Positions 1 through 8,897 of a stretch of DNA of 64,000 bases are shown here, piece after piece. Location of the stretch: contig JBKEEF010000013.1 of NCBI GenBank assembly GCA_047975765.1, forward strand, positions 1-64,000, in the 5' to 3' direction. The position numbers and the translations under genes are program-made. This stretch comes from JAQWBS01 sp047975765 (GTDB lineage: Bacteria; Pseudomonadota; Alphaproteobacteria; RF32; CAG-239). The number at the start of each line of letters is the position of its first letter. Within the stretch, counting starts at the first letter, position 1. The notes beneath the pieces were generated by a model. It ran no database searches and was not told the DNA's origin. It saw only the letters and a program-made list of their open reading frames with translations.

Positions 1-145
1 CTGCAATTGCACCTTTGTTTTGCTTATCAATATCTTTATTGATAATTTCTCTTTTAGTTAGTGGTTTTTTTGCTTCTTCAGCAGGAGATTCCGCAGAAAA
101 TTCTCTGTATTACTCTAAACTTGTTTGGTCAACATATTTAAACAT
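1..145 (-). pseudogene. Partial reading frame with in-frame stop at the left edge
   Basis: Directly after the stop codon of the secreted-protein gene at 146 an ATG (145-143) opens a frame coding 11 residues (MFKYVDQTSLE), meets TAA at 112-110, then stays open to the window edge with coding-like composition (YREFSAESPAEEAKKPLTKR and on). There is no obvious ATG, GTG or TTG start after the stop within the window. Either the gene carries a nonsense or small insertion mutation near its start, or the true gene starts in another way outside what can be judged here. The product is not recognised. The frame is read from the sequence; that it is one broken gene is inference. Confidence 0.3.
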
Positions 146-712
146 TTAGCCACAATTTTTTGTTGTTTTTCCACCAGATGAATAAACAAGTTCCATTGTG
201 CAAGATTTTGGCTTAACAGTCATTTCTTCCATCAAGACAAAGCAACGGTCTGATTGAATTCTTGAACGGATAGTTGCTTGACGAAGAGATTTGATGTTTG
301 AAATTTCAATTGAAGAAGAAATTTTGTTTTCATCTGTTGTTCTATTATTATATGATCTAGCTCTTTGATCTTCAGCAGGCTTGTCTTCATTTGCGAGTTC
401 TTCAAGTGTTTTATCTTCCCAAATAAAATCAAGAGATGCACCTGTAAGTGTATCATTTGTACGGTTAAAGAATACAGCTGAATAGTCACAAGATGTCACT
501 TTGCCATCACTGTTTTTAACAGGAGAGATGTCTTGAATTTTGAACAAAATAGCTTCATCTGCAAGAGGTTCTGCAACAGGAACAGGTGCTTTGTTGGTTG
601 AGCTTGAAGCAGCTTGTGTTCCACCTATAGAAGCCAATTGTGCGTTCGCATAACCAGTTCCCATAACGAGAGCTAAACTGAGTGCACTAAGAAATATTTT
701 TTTGTTGCTCAT
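146..712 (-). CDS. Secreted protein of unknown function
   Basis: A 188-residue protein with a clear signal peptide (basic MSNKK, hydrophobic core to about residue 20, AnA-type cleavage site near YANA|QL). The segment after it (residues 25-50) is rich in Ala, Ser and Pro and looks like a flexible linker. The remainder is a mixed, probably beta-rich domain with four cysteines (in SCDYS, DRCFV, KSCTM and the C-terminal NCG), which could form disulfides in the periplasm. I recognise no family. The next frame on the same strand starts directly after its stop codon, so the two were probably co-transcribed. Export is well supported by the sequence; function is unknown. Confidence 0.75.
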   Translation of the reverse strand: MSNKKIFLSALSLALVMGTGYANAQLASIGGTQAASSSTNKAPVPVAEPLADEAILFKIQDISPVKNSDGKVTSCDYSAVFFNRTNDTLTGASLDFIWEDKTLEELANEDKPAEDQRARSYNNRTTDENKISSSIEISNIKSLRQATIRSRIQSDRCFVLMEEMTVKPKSCTMELVYSSGGKTTKNCG

Positions 713-810
713 TTTTCTATCCTATTAATAAAGTTAAAAAAGCAGATAACCTAATACCTTAATATATCTTATATAATAATATCTACAAATAGTGAACAAA
801 AAGATAATAT

Positions 811-1587
811 TTATGAGAATTTTTTTCTAATTCTCAACAAATCTGACCAAGTTTTTGCTTTTTGCTCCTGATTTTTGAAAATATATTCAGGGTGAAAACT
901 AGTAATCGTATCTATTGTTTTATTTTTGACTTTATATTCTAGCCATTTCCCACGAATTTTTGAAATTGGCTCACTAATATCAAGCAAAGCATTTGCAGTA
1001 CTTCCACCAAGTAAGAATATATATTGCGGAGAAACCAATTCAATTTGTTTTTTGATGAAAGGGAGGCATATTGAAATTTCACTTTCTGCTGGTGTTCTGT
1101 TGCCTGGAGGTCTCCATGGAAGAATTGTTGCAAAGTAGCAATCACTTTTTTTAAAGCCGGCAGCTTTTATCATCTTATCAAGAAGAATGGCGTTGTTTCC
1201 TGCAAAAGGAATGCCATAGCGATCTTCATCAGTCCCTGGTGCTTCAGCAATGAACATAATTTTAGCTTGAACAGAACCTTGACCAAAAACGGTGTTGGAA
1301 GCTGTTTGTTTGATGGAACATCCTTCAAAAATCAAGATTTTTTCTTTTAGTTCTTCAAGTGAAAAAGATTCTTCACAAATTTTTCGGGAATCTTGACAGG
1401 CAGAAATTGTGTTTTGCGGAAGATATGAAGAAGCTGTTTCTCGAGATGAAGAGCTTCTTGCTTCAACTTTTTTTATTTCTGTCTGAGCTGCACCCAAGGA
1501 ATATGCTTCATCACCAAGTGTTTCATCAACACCCGCGGTCATGAGCCACTCAACAGTTTGTTCCAATGTCATCGTATTTTCATTCAT
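811..1587 (-). CDS. Uracil-DNA glycosylase, family 4-like
   Basis: Predicted to remove uracil from DNA in base excision repair. The catalytic part has the family motif AEAPGTDEDRYGIPFAG (the GEAPGxxED...G.PF signature), an FEGC..K.TA.NTVF segment just before it that matches alphaproteobacterial members, the ILPWRPPGNRTP block, and the C-terminal SFHPEYIF motif (HPxYL type) that contacts the DNA. About 90 residues ahead of the core are low-complexity Ser/Arg-rich linker preceded by an EWLMTAGVDETLGDEA segment, the usual N-terminus of these proteins in Alphaproteobacteria. A longer frame begins at 1644; I chose the ATG at 1587 (MNENTMTLEQ) because homologs begin near there and a purine-rich AAGAGA lies just before it. 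The exact start is uncertain; the family call is firm. Confidence 0.85.
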   Translation of the reverse strand: MNENTMTLEQTVEWLMTAGVDETLGDEAYSLGAAQTEIKKVEARSSSSRETASSYLPQNTISACQDSRKICEESFSLEELKEKILIFEGCSIKQTASNTVFGQGSVQAKIMFIAEAPGTDEDRYGIPFAGNNAILLDKMIKAAGFKKSDCYFATILPWRPPGNRTPAESEISICLPFIKKQIELVSPQYIFLLGGSTANALLDISEPISKIRGKWLEYKVKNKTIDTITSFHPEYIFKNQEQKAKTWSDLLRIRKKFS

Positions 1588-1743
1588 GTCTCTTAAGCTA
1601 AACGAATTCTCAATTTTTGCAAGAATAATCATTTGTTTGCACAATATATATGATATATCTATTTTGTTGTTGTTTGATTTAAAAACAAAGTATAGAATGA
1701 ATTGTTTCTAATGGTGTAGCTCGGATTAAGGTGTTTTTTAGTT

Positions 1744-3540
1744 ATGAATAGAACCAAAGTTTTATGTCTTGTATTATCTCTGATGAGTATTGTTTTGTTT
1801 AGTTCTTGTTCAAATATCTTTGTGAAAACGGACAAAGCAACTGAAGCTCAAACCCAAACAATTTATATAAATAATAAATATGGTACATATCTTGCGGGAA
1901 GAGTGGCACACTTGCGCCGTGATTTTAATACGGCAGCAGATTTCTATGAAAAATTTTTAGAACAAAATCCAGATGATAAAGAGCTTGTGAGTAAAATATA
2001 CATCATTCTAGCTTCTGAAGGAAGAATTTCTGAGGCTTCTGTCTATGCTAAGGAGTCAATCAAGAATGGTGATAAAAACAATTTCACTTATATTATTGTT
2101 GCCGTAGATGAGATAAATCAAAAGCAATATGCTCAAGCACTTGAAACAATTAAAAATCTTCAGGGACAAGTTTATGAGGAATTTATCAATCCACTAATGG
2201 CTGCGTGGGCTTATGTTGGAGAAGGCAAAAAAGAAGAGGCTTTAGCAAGTTTGAATAATCTTTCTAAAGATAAGAGTTTTAGAGCATTATACAATTTCCA
2301 TGCAGGAATGATTAATGACTATTTTAATGATGTTGAAGCTGCAAATAAAAACTATGGTGTGATTGTTGATGAAGCAAGTACAGAAATGTCTTTTAGAAGT
2401 TTACAAATCATCACAAATTTCTATATTCGTAATGGTGAAAAAGAAAAAGCAGTCGAACTTGTTAGTAAGTATTATGATGATAAACTCATGGTGGATATGT
2501 TGAAAAAATTGTCTGCATCTGTTAAGAATTCAGACCCTGAAAAAACAAAGAGAATAATTGTAAATGCTCAAGATGGTTTGGCAGAAGCTTTGTTCAACAT
2601 CACAACAGTTCTTCGTCAAGGTCCAGTTGGTGTTGATTTAGCACACGTCTTTATTTGCTTGTCTATTTATTCCAATCAAAATTATGATTTAGCTAAATTG
2701 CTCTTAGCTGATATCTTGGAGAGTAGAGGGATGTATGGTGCCGCAAATGCTCAGTATGACTCAATTGAGAAAGATTCTTTGCTTTATTATACAGCACAGC
2801 TTAAAAAATCAAATAACTATACAATGATGCAAGAATATGGAAAATCTGAAAAAATACTAAGAGAAATGTCTCGTGATAATCCAGATGACTATAATGTTTT
2901 GTTGGGGCTTGCAGACTCACTTAGGATGCAGGAAAACTTCAAAGAAGCAATTAAGTATTATAATGATGCTATTAAAACTCTTCCAGAAGTGACAAATGAC
3001 AATTGGACTGCCTTTTATGCACTTGGTGTTGCCTATGACCGTAATGGTGATTGGGAAAATGCTGAAGGAAACTTGAAAAAAGCGATTGAGCTTAGTCAAA
3101 ATCATTATCTTGTATTGAATTATCTTGGATATAGTTGGATTGTGCATGATAAAAATGTTGAAGAAGCTTTTTCAATGTTGATTGATGCTTACACTCAGGC
3201 GCCAAATGACGGGCATATTGTTGACAGTCTTGGTTGGGCTTTCTATAAGCTTGGAAAATACGATGAAGCAACAAAATATCTTGAAAAAGCTTCAGATTTG
3301 GAACCAGGAAATGCTTTGATAAATGAACATTTGGGAGATGCTTATTTTAGAAAAGGCCGTAAAATTGAAGCAACATTCCAATGGAAACATGCAATTGTTC
3401 TGAAAGAAGATATTGAAGAAGTGGATATTGAAAAAGCTAAGACCAAAATAAATGAGGGAATGCCTTATGAGGAACCTAAGATGGTTTATGACAATAGTTT
3501 CATTGAGGAAAAAATAGAAGTTCTAAATTCTATGGATTAG
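1744..3540 (+). CDS. Tetratricopeptide-repeat lipoprotein
   Basis: A 598-residue exported protein. The N-terminus has a hydrophobic segment ending in a lipobox-like LFSSC (Cys at about 22), so it is probably a lipoprotein anchored in the outer membrane and facing the periplasm. The rest is built of helical TPR units: an N-terminal group (about 45-250) and a strongly matching C-terminal group (about 380-560) with recurring A..YL..A..L.P spacing such as YLEKASDLEPGNALINEHLG. TPR arrays bind partner proteins; long alphaproteobacterial lipoproteins of this type are common but mostly uncharacterised. It stands alone on the plus strand and is followed at once by a terminator. Partner and role are unknown. 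Confidence 0.85.
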   Translation: MNRTKVLCLVLSLMSIVLFSSCSNIFVKTDKATEAQTQTIYINNKYGTYLAGRVAHLRRDFNTAADFYEKFLEQNPDDKELVSKIYIILASEGRISEASVYAKESIKNGDKNNFTYIIVAVDEINQKQYAQALETIKNLQGQVYEEFINPLMAAWAYVGEGKKEEALASLNNLSKDKSFRALYNFHAGMINDYFNDVEAANKNYGVIVDEASTEMSFRSLQIITNFYIRNGEKEKAVELVSKYYDDKLMVDMLKKLSASVKNSDPEKTKRIIVNAQDGLAEALFNITTVLRQGPVGVDLAHVFICLSIYSNQNYDLAKLLLADILESRGMYGAANAQYDSIEKDSLLYYTAQLKKSNNYTMMQEYGKSEKILREMSRDNPDDYNVLLGLADSLRMQENFKEAIKYYNDAIKTLPEVTNDNWTAFYALGVAYDRNGDWENAEGNLKKAIELSQNHYLVLNYLGYSWIVHDKNVEEAFSMLIDAYTQAPNDGHIVDSLGWAFYKLGKYDEATKYLEKASDLEPGNALINEHLGDAYFRKGRKIEATFQWKHAIVLKEDIEEVDIEKAKTKINEGMPYEEPKMVYDNSFIEEKIEVLNSMD

Positions 3541-3568
3541 AAAAAAGCTCTCGAAAGAGAGCTTTTTT
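3541..3568. terminator. Bidirectional rho-independent terminator
   Basis: A perfect 6-bp GC-containing stem (GCTCTC / GAGAGC) with GAAA tetraloop, flanked by A and T runs, lies one base past the TPR gene stop. The A run before and T run after let it serve the convergent hpnD-like gene as well. Confidence 0.85.
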
Positions 3569-3584
3569 ATTCGGAGGATATTCA

Positions 3585-4430
3585 CTATGCAGTTCTTCCT
3601 AGAAGTCCTTTGACAGCAAGTGAAAACATATAAATGCGACTAATTTTTGGTTTAGGAGAGATAACTTCCCAACCACGTTTTTGCATAATCTCAAAATATT
3701 TTTTATTAATATTTGTCATGCTTCTAACTGTCTTTGCAGAACATTTGTCAAGTTTTTCAATCAGATTATATGTTTTTCTATAATTTTTTTCAGCTATTTC
3801 TGCAAGCTCCTGACGTGCAATATTCAGATTTTTATTGATGATAACTTTTTCTGGATTTGTTTCGAATATGCCAGCTTTTTTTAAGAATTCTTGTGGAATA
3901 TAAAGACGATCATGTTTAGAAGCATCTTTGATGTCCTTAAGAATGTTTGTGATCATAACAGAACTTGAAATGGTGTTTGAAAGTTCTTCAATCAAAGGTT
4001 CGTCATTGCAACCTAAAATTCTGAGTGAAAAATTGCATAAAACACCAGCAACTCCACGGCAATATTCGTTGAAGATATCCAACTTAGGGGCTTTTAATGG
4101 TCTCTCCACATCTAGAGAGATGCTATCTAAAAGTCTGATAAATTCACTTTTTGGAAGTTTGAATCTCATGCAGTTTTTATAAATTTTACGACCAATTTCA
4201 GTAGAAGGAACTTTCTTGTCAAAAATATTATTAAATTCTTCTCGCCAAGCACCAATAAGTTCTTTTTTTTCTTCTTTGGAAATGTTTGGATTATATGCGA
4301 AGTCATCAATGTGATGATGAAAGGCATAAATTGTATATAAAGCTTCTCTCTGAGCTTTTGGGAGGATTCTGATTCCCCAGAAATAACTGCCACCAGTTTT
4401 TCTAACAAAATTCTTTATGTTCGAGTTCAT
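3585..4430 (-). CDS. hpnD: Squalene/phytoene synthase family, HpnD-like
   Basis: A 281-residue trans-prenyltransferase head-to-head condensing enzyme. The start matches HpnD, the presqualene diphosphate synthase of the HpnCDE hopanoid route: SYFWGIRILPKAQREALYTIYAF, followed by an IDDFAYN first aspartate region and a second NILKDIKDASKHDRLYIP region that corresponds to N.LRD...D...GR.YLP. The first Asp motif is only partly kept (the usual DDxxD reads DDFAY), the second is good. The gene upstream encodes a second, more diverged member, the same pairing as hpnC-hpnD. No hpnE or squalene-hopene cyclase is in the window, so hopanoid synthesis is inferred from the pair only; a phytoene-synthase-like role is possible. 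Confidence 0.7.
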   Translation of the reverse strand: MNSNIKNFVRKTGGSYFWGIRILPKAQREALYTIYAFHHHIDDFAYNPNISKEEKKELIGAWREEFNNIFDKKVPSTEIGRKIYKNCMRFKLPKSEFIRLLDSISLDVERPLKAPKLDIFNEYCRGVAGVLCNFSLRILGCNDEPLIEELSNTISSSVMITNILKDIKDASKHDRLYIPQEFLKKAGIFETNPEKVIINKNLNIARQELAEIAEKNYRKTYNLIEKLDKCSAKTVRSMTNINKKYFEIMQKRGWEVISPKPKISRIYMFSLAVKGLLGRTA

Positions 4431-4447
4431 TTTTTACCTTTATAAGT

Positions 4448-5311
4448 TCATTTTCTATTGAGTTTTTTTATGCTTATTTCTTGGTATGGCGTAAAAAAAC
4501 TTTCCAAAACTCCGGTAATTAAGGCGTTTATTCTATCAAACTTGGAAACCTTAACATTTTTTTTCAAAAAGTCTGTCCCATTAAGTTTGTGATAAAGAAT
4601 ATGTGTGAGTGAAAGCAAAACACAAAATTGCGCTCTTAGTCCATCATTTTTTATAATGGATGGCAAAATCTTTGCGTCTTTTAAAAGCCCTTTAACATCT
4701 TTCAAAATATCCTTAACCAGTCGTTTGGTATCATTTGACATAACATCATAATAAAGATCTTTGGGCTTGAGATTATATTGATTTAATAAATCCTTAGGAA
4801 TATAAAATCTTTTCATAATCATTCCGTCATATTTCATATTTTTTAAATTGTTCAAAATCTGAAAAGCGGTGCACAAAGATGTTGCAGGCATATAAGTTGA
4901 TGGATTCTCATCAAAAAGGGCGAGGAGAAACCGTCCCATCGTGCCTGAATAATTTTTATAATATTCAACAAGTTGTCCGCGAACTTCATAAGTGAAGTCG
5001 GAAGCATCTTTTTTAAGAGCGTTAATAATATCAACAACCAAGGCAGGGGCTAGAAGCTCCTGTGTGAATCTTTCTCTGACATCAATAATATGTCTCAGCT
5101 TTTCATTTTTGTGTTCTCTCTGATAGAAAAAAACATCTTCAAGTTCACATAAATCTTGCATACGCGAAAAGCTTTGCAATTTTACATTATCAGCAATGTT
5201 TCTTGCAGAAGTGATAAAATTGAAATAACTAATTGCAATTTCCTTATACTTTTTCTTAATCAAGAAAGGGTAAAATGGAAAGATGTTTAAATTATATTCT
5301 TTTTCAATCAT
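4448..5311 (-). CDS. Diverged squalene/phytoene synthase homolog, HpnC-like
   Basis: A 287-residue protein whose N-terminus (FPFYPFLIKKKYKEIAISYF) and FYIPKDLL segment follow the HpnC (hydroxysqualene synthase) pattern, and which sits directly upstream of the HpnD-like gene with a 17-base gap. The aspartates that bind the diphosphate-magnesium groups are eroded: where HpnC has ADDIADE this reads SARNIADN, and where it has N.WQD the sequence is NNLKNM. It may therefore bind substrate differently, act as a partner subunit, or be inactive. It overlaps the trmFO end by 8 bases, so translation is likely coupled. The family assignment is reasonable from the order and motifs; catalytic activity is doubtful. 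Confidence 0.6.
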   Translation of the reverse strand: MIEKEYNLNIFPFYPFLIKKKYKEIAISYFNFITSARNIADNVKLQSFSRMQDLCELEDVFFYQREHKNEKLRHIIDVRERFTQELLAPALVVDIINALKKDASDFTYEVRGQLVEYYKNYSGTMGRFLLALFDENPSTYMPATSLCTAFQILNNLKNMKYDGMIMKRFYIPKDLLNQYNLKPKDLYYDVMSNDTKRLVKDILKDVKGLLKDAKILPSIIKNDGLRAQFCVLLSLTHILYHKLNGTDFLKKNVKVSKFDRINALITGVLESFFTPYQEISIKKLNRK

Positions 5312-6659
5312 TTACAAGTTTTATCCATTCACTTATTGTTTCCATTGCTCTCTCAGTATACAACTTTTTCCTTTCTATTCCCTTAATTTTTTTGCGTTTT
5401 CCATTAATTTCTTTCGTAGCATCGACTTCTGGAAAAAGCCCAAAGGTAATATTCATTGGTTGATAGTTTTCGATGTTTGTATCATCTGTCAAGTGAGCAA
5501 TCATTGAGCCAAGTGCGGTTTCTCTTGGTGGATAAGCAATTTCTTTTCCTAGTGTTTGACAAGAGGCAAAATAACCACAAAGAAGTCCGATGGATGCACT
5601 TTCAATATATCCTTCGCAACCAGTGATCTGTCCTGCAAATTTGATATGAGGTTTGGTTTTGAGAGATAAATATTTATCAAGAAGGATAGGGCTTTTTATG
5701 AAAGTGTTTTTATGAATGCCCCCAAATTTTGCAAATTCAGCATTTTCAAGACCTGGAATAAGTTGAAAAACACGTTTTTGTTCGCCATATTTCATCTTTG
5801 TTTGAAAACCAACAATATTTCTTAATGTATCTTCTTTGTTGTCTTGTCTGAGCTGAACAACCGCATAAGGTTTTTTATCAGAATGAGGATTAGTTAGTCC
5901 AACGGGTTTCATTGGTCCAAACTGGAGTGTTTTGTGGCCTCTTTCTGCCATAACTTCAATTGGGAGGCATCCGTCAAAATAGGTTTCTTTTTCCCAGTCA
6001 TGGAACTCTGCTTTTTCAGCTTTGAGCAACTCGTCAATGAAATTGTTGTATTCTTCTTCAGACATTGGACAGTTGATATAGTCAAACTTATCACCTTTAT
6101 CATATCTAGATTGATACCAAGCTTTTGAAAAATCTATGCTTTCTTTGTAAACAACAGGGGCAATTGCATCATAAAAAGAAAGCGTGTTGCCATCTATGTT
6201 TTTGAGAATATCTTGAGCGAGAGCTTCACTGGTTAGAGGTCCTGTGGCAATAATTGTCAAGCCAAAATCTTCATCAGGAAGTTTCGTGATTTCTTCTTTT
6301 ATAATGGTGATAAGCGGGTGAGCTTCAAGTTGTTCAGTCACTTTTTGAGCAAATCTTTCGCGATCAACCGCAAGAGCACCACCTGCAGGAACTCTTGTCT
6401 CATCTGCTATTTTCATAATCAAAGAATTTGCAGTTCTAAGTTCGTGGTGTAAAAGTCCAATTGCACTATAATGAATGTCATCGCTTCTAAACGAATTTGA
6501 GCAAACAAGTTCAGCGAAATTGTTGCTTTTATGAGCAGGAGAACGTTTTTCTGGCTTCATATCATATAAAACAACAGAAATCCCTCTTTGAGCAATTTGC
6601 CAAGCTGCTTCGCAACCGGCAAGACCAGCACCTATTATATTGATTTTATTTTCAGACAT
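5304..6659 (-). CDS. trmFO: TrmFO, folate-dependent tRNA (m5U54) methyltransferase
   Basis: Methylates U54 of tRNA using methylenetetrahydrofolate and FADH2. The N-terminus is an FAD-binding Rossmann motif (INIIGAGLAGCEAAWQIA), followed by the characteristic VCSNSFRSDD block, the VPAGGALAVDRERFA block and, toward the C-terminus, AGQITGCEGYIESASIGLL and NITFGLFPEV, all TrmFO hallmarks. The length, about 451 residues, is typical. A longer frame begins at 6716, but the ATG at 6659 has a purine-rich GAGAG just upstream and gives the conserved N-terminus. The gene leads a minus-strand group with the two prenyl synthase homologs, an arrangement with no evident functional link. Confidence 0.93.
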   Translation of the reverse strand: MSENKINIIGAGLAGCEAAWQIAQRGISVVLYDMKPEKRSPAHKSNNFAELVCSNSFRSDDIHYSAIGLLHHELRTANSLIMKIADETRVPAGGALAVDRERFAQKVTEQLEAHPLITIIKEEITKLPDEDFGLTIIATGPLTSEALAQDILKNIDGNTLSFYDAIAPVVYKESIDFSKAWYQSRYDKGDKFDYINCPMSEEEYNNFIDELLKAEKAEFHDWEKETYFDGCLPIEVMAERGHKTLQFGPMKPVGLTNPHSDKKPYAVVQLRQDNKEDTLRNIVGFQTKMKYGEQKRVFQLIPGLENAEFAKFGGIHKNTFIKSPILLDKYLSLKTKPHIKFAGQITGCEGYIESASIGLLCGYFASCQTLGKEIAYPPRETALGSMIAHLTDDTNIENYQPMNITFGLFPEVDATKEINGKRKKIKGIERKKLYTERAMETISEWIKLVND

Positions 6660-6804
6660 TTTTTCTCTCTTAAGTTTTTTGTTGAATCTACCCAGAAAAG
6701 CCACAAAAGTAAACACGAATGTTTTCTAAAAATTAATATTTATTTGATAATATATAAAATATATAATAGTTTAGTGGAATATTTAATAAATTGAGAAATT
6801 TCAA

Positions 6805-7878
6805 ATGAAAAAATTTTTGTCAGTTTTAGGTCTGTTTTGTGTTTATGGTTCGACTTTTGCAGTTGCTCAGCAAGTGACAAGAATTTCGATGCCCATTCAA
6901 AAAGCGGAAACAAAAGCTTACGATGAGGTTGAAGAAGCTTATCTTAAAGAAGTGGGAAACCCTGCGAATGCTCCTGTTGTTCAAAAAACTGTTGAAATGC
7001 AAAAAGTTGATGAGAAAAAAGACGAGGGAAATAAGATAGACAAAGATGCAACCCTCTCTGGTATGATTGAAGCAAAAGCAGAAGCTCGAGGAACTGACAG
7101 GGAAACATGGCTCGATAAAGTGAGAGAAGATGCTAAAAAAGAGCTTACAAGTACAAAAGAAGATAAAAAAGAAGAAAAGTCTGAAGAAACTGCAAAGACA
7201 GAGAGTTCAAGTGTAACTAAACAACAGGCTGTAAGCCTAAAAACAATGTTGGATGAATCTAAACAAGGTGCGCGTCGCTCCAATGTTTCAGTTTTTGATG
7301 TTTCTGGAGCAATGCTTCGTATGACACCTCAACAGATTGATGAGGCTCTGACAAGAAGAGGCTACCGCAAGACAAGAGAAAAATTTGAAATTCCTAACTT
7401 CATTAAATGGCGAAAAGAAGATGAATGCCGTGCACACGGGGTCGTTGGATACGAAAGATTAGCAGCTTGTGTGATTAAAACTTCGAAGAAAGATAATTAT
7501 GAGTATCTTGAAGCTGTTTCTTACTCCAAATTTGATAGCAAAGAAAATATTATGGTGAATTTTACAAGTAATTTCACGAATAATAAGTCATATAAAATTA
7601 TCTATACAAGTGAGGCTTCGAATGTCAAAGGCAACAGTCAAAAAGCAATTTATCTCAGAAATATAAAAATTTATGATTTCTGGAAACAAATCAATCAAAA
7701 ATATGGTGTTCCAGACAATAAAGATGAAGCTATTTGGGGTTTAGGTGGTAATAAACCATTTATGCAAGCCACAACAGGAAAGCTAAATCTTGAAGACCCA
7801 ATGTTGAGAGAGTTGGACTATACCAGAATGTCTCGTGAAGATCAAAAATTTATGAACACTGGAACTTATAATTTTTAA
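6805..7878 (+). CDS. Secreted coiled protein of unknown function
   Basis: A 357-residue protein with a signal peptide (MKKFLSVLGLFCVYGSTFA, cleavage near VAQ). Residues about 35-145 are highly charged, Lys- and Glu-rich and probably extended or coiled-coil. The C-terminal part (from about 160) begins with SVFDVSGAMLRMTPQQIDEALTRRGY, resembling the small domain found in many alphaproteobacterial exported proteins with the FD..G..LGM..EE....L..RG. pattern. It is the first gene of an operon that continues into chpT 16 bases downstream, so it may belong to the envelope functions controlled with that cluster. No enzyme motif was seen. The envelope location is supported; the role is unknown. Confidence 0.7.
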   Translation: MKKFLSVLGLFCVYGSTFAVAQQVTRISMPIQKAETKAYDEVEEAYLKEVGNPANAPVVQKTVEMQKVDEKKDEGNKIDKDATLSGMIEAKAEARGTDRETWLDKVREDAKKELTSTKEDKKEEKSEETAKTESSSVTKQQAVSLKTMLDESKQGARRSNVSVFDVSGAMLRMTPQQIDEALTRRGYRKTREKFEIPNFIKWRKEDECRAHGVVGYERLAACVIKTSKKDNYEYLEAVSYSKFDSKENIMVNFTSNFTNNKSYKIIYTSEASNVKGNSQKAIYLRNIKIYDFWKQINQKYGVPDNKDEAIWGLGGNKPFMQATTGKLNLEDPMLRELDYTRMSREDQKFMNTGTYNF

Positions 7879-7894
7879 GAATTAAGGAGAAGAT

Positions 7895-8503
7895 ATGGCT
7901 AATAATATATCAATGCAAGAAATTTCAGAACTTGTTTGTACGAGAATCAGTCATGATTTAGTAGGCAATATCGGTGCAGTTTCAAATGCAGTTGAATTGC
8001 TTGAAGAAGGCGATATGGATTTTCTTGATGATATCAAAAATATTTTGAAATCTAGCTCCTTCATCCTTTCTTCTCGTATGAAGTTTTTTAGAATGATTTT
8101 TGGAACAAATAATGCCAATTTAGAGCAACTTGACCTTGTTAAAAAAACCACAGCAGATTATATAAAAACCATATCTGGCAATTATGAAGTGTCTTTGAAT
8201 TTGGATGTTACTGACGGACGTTTTTGCAAAGTTGCAATGCTTTGTGTGATGATTGCAGCTGATACTTTTGTTAGAGGCGGTCAAATCTCAATTAAACAAG
8301 ATGGAAATAAACTTGTTATGCTAACAGATAATAAATCCATGCTAAAAGACAAAATCTTTATTATTAAAGAAGTTGTAAATGGTAAAATGAACGAAAATTT
8401 GGCGCAATATGCTCCAATTTTGTATCTTAAAGAAATTTTGAGAGAAACACCATTTAGTCTCAAGACATTGGAAAGTGACAGCCTTGATTTGGTTGTTGAA
8501 TAA
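7895..8503 (+). CDS. chpT: ChpT-type histidine phosphotransferase
   Basis: In Caulobacter and relatives ChpT passes phosphoryl groups from the hybrid kinase CckA to the receivers CtrA and CpdR. The N-terminal helix carries the phosphorylatable site in the form LVCTRISHDLVGNIGAVSNAVELL, with His20 as the predicted phosphoacceptor, matching the LCSRLCHDLVSP.GA..NGLE.L pattern of the family. The remaining sequence (about 100-202) corresponds to the degenerate ATPase-like domain of ChpT. The length (202 aa) is normal. It is followed by a receiver-only protein 11 bases downstream and then CheR, suggesting the three act in one signalling route. The kinase and CtrA are not in the window. Confidence 0.85.
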   Translation: MANNISMQEISELVCTRISHDLVGNIGAVSNAVELLEEGDMDFLDDIKNILKSSSFILSSRMKFFRMIFGTNNANLEQLDLVKKTTADYIKTISGNYEVSLNLDVTDGRFCKVAMLCVMIAADTFVRGGQISIKQDGNKLVMLTDNKSMLKDKIFIIKEVVNGKMNENLAQYAPILYLKEILRETPFSLKTLESDSLDLVVE

Positions 8504-8514
8504 GGAAAAAGATA

Positions 8515-8880
8515 GTGAAGTGTGTTGTCGCAGATGATTCTAAAGTTATTCGATTGGTTATTGCTAAGATAATGCAATCTCTTGGTTTTGAAGTTTATGA
8601 AGCAGAAGATGGTGAAGCCGTTATGGATTTATATCTCAAAGGAGATGATATTGGATTGATTATCATGGATCATAATCTTCCTCTTCTTGAGGGTATAGAT
8701 GTCTTGAGAGTGATTCGCCAACAAGAACATGTTATCCAACCAAGTATTATCTTGATGACTTCTGTATTTGATTCTTATAAACTTGAGGAAGCATTGGAAA
8801 GTGGTGCTGATGATTTTATCATCAAACCTTTCGATGAAGACATTTTGAGTAGTAAGCTAGAAATTCTCGGGCTGATTTAA
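8515..8880 (+). CDS. Single-domain response regulator (CheY/DivK/CpdR type)
   Basis: A 121-residue receiver with no output domain. The acidic pocket is VVADDSKVIR (Asp7, Asp8), the phosphoacceptor is Asp52 in LIIMDHNLPLLEG, the switch Thr lies in ILMTSV and the conserved Lys in FIIKPFDE. The start is GTG at 8515 with an AAGGA ribosome-binding site 8 bases ahead. Position between chpT and cheR makes it a likely phosphorylation target of ChpT or a chemotaxis-type kinase. The sequence alone does not distinguish a CheY that binds the flagellar switch from a DivK/CpdR-like cell-cycle receiver. Confidence 0.9.
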   Translation: MKCVVADDSKVIRLVIAKIMQSLGFEVYEAEDGEAVMDLYLKGDDIGLIIMDHNLPLLEGIDVLRVIRQQEHVIQPSIILMTSVFDSYKLEEALESGADDFIIKPFDEDILSSKLEILGLI

Positions 8881-8897
8881 TATAGAGCAAAAGTGAA

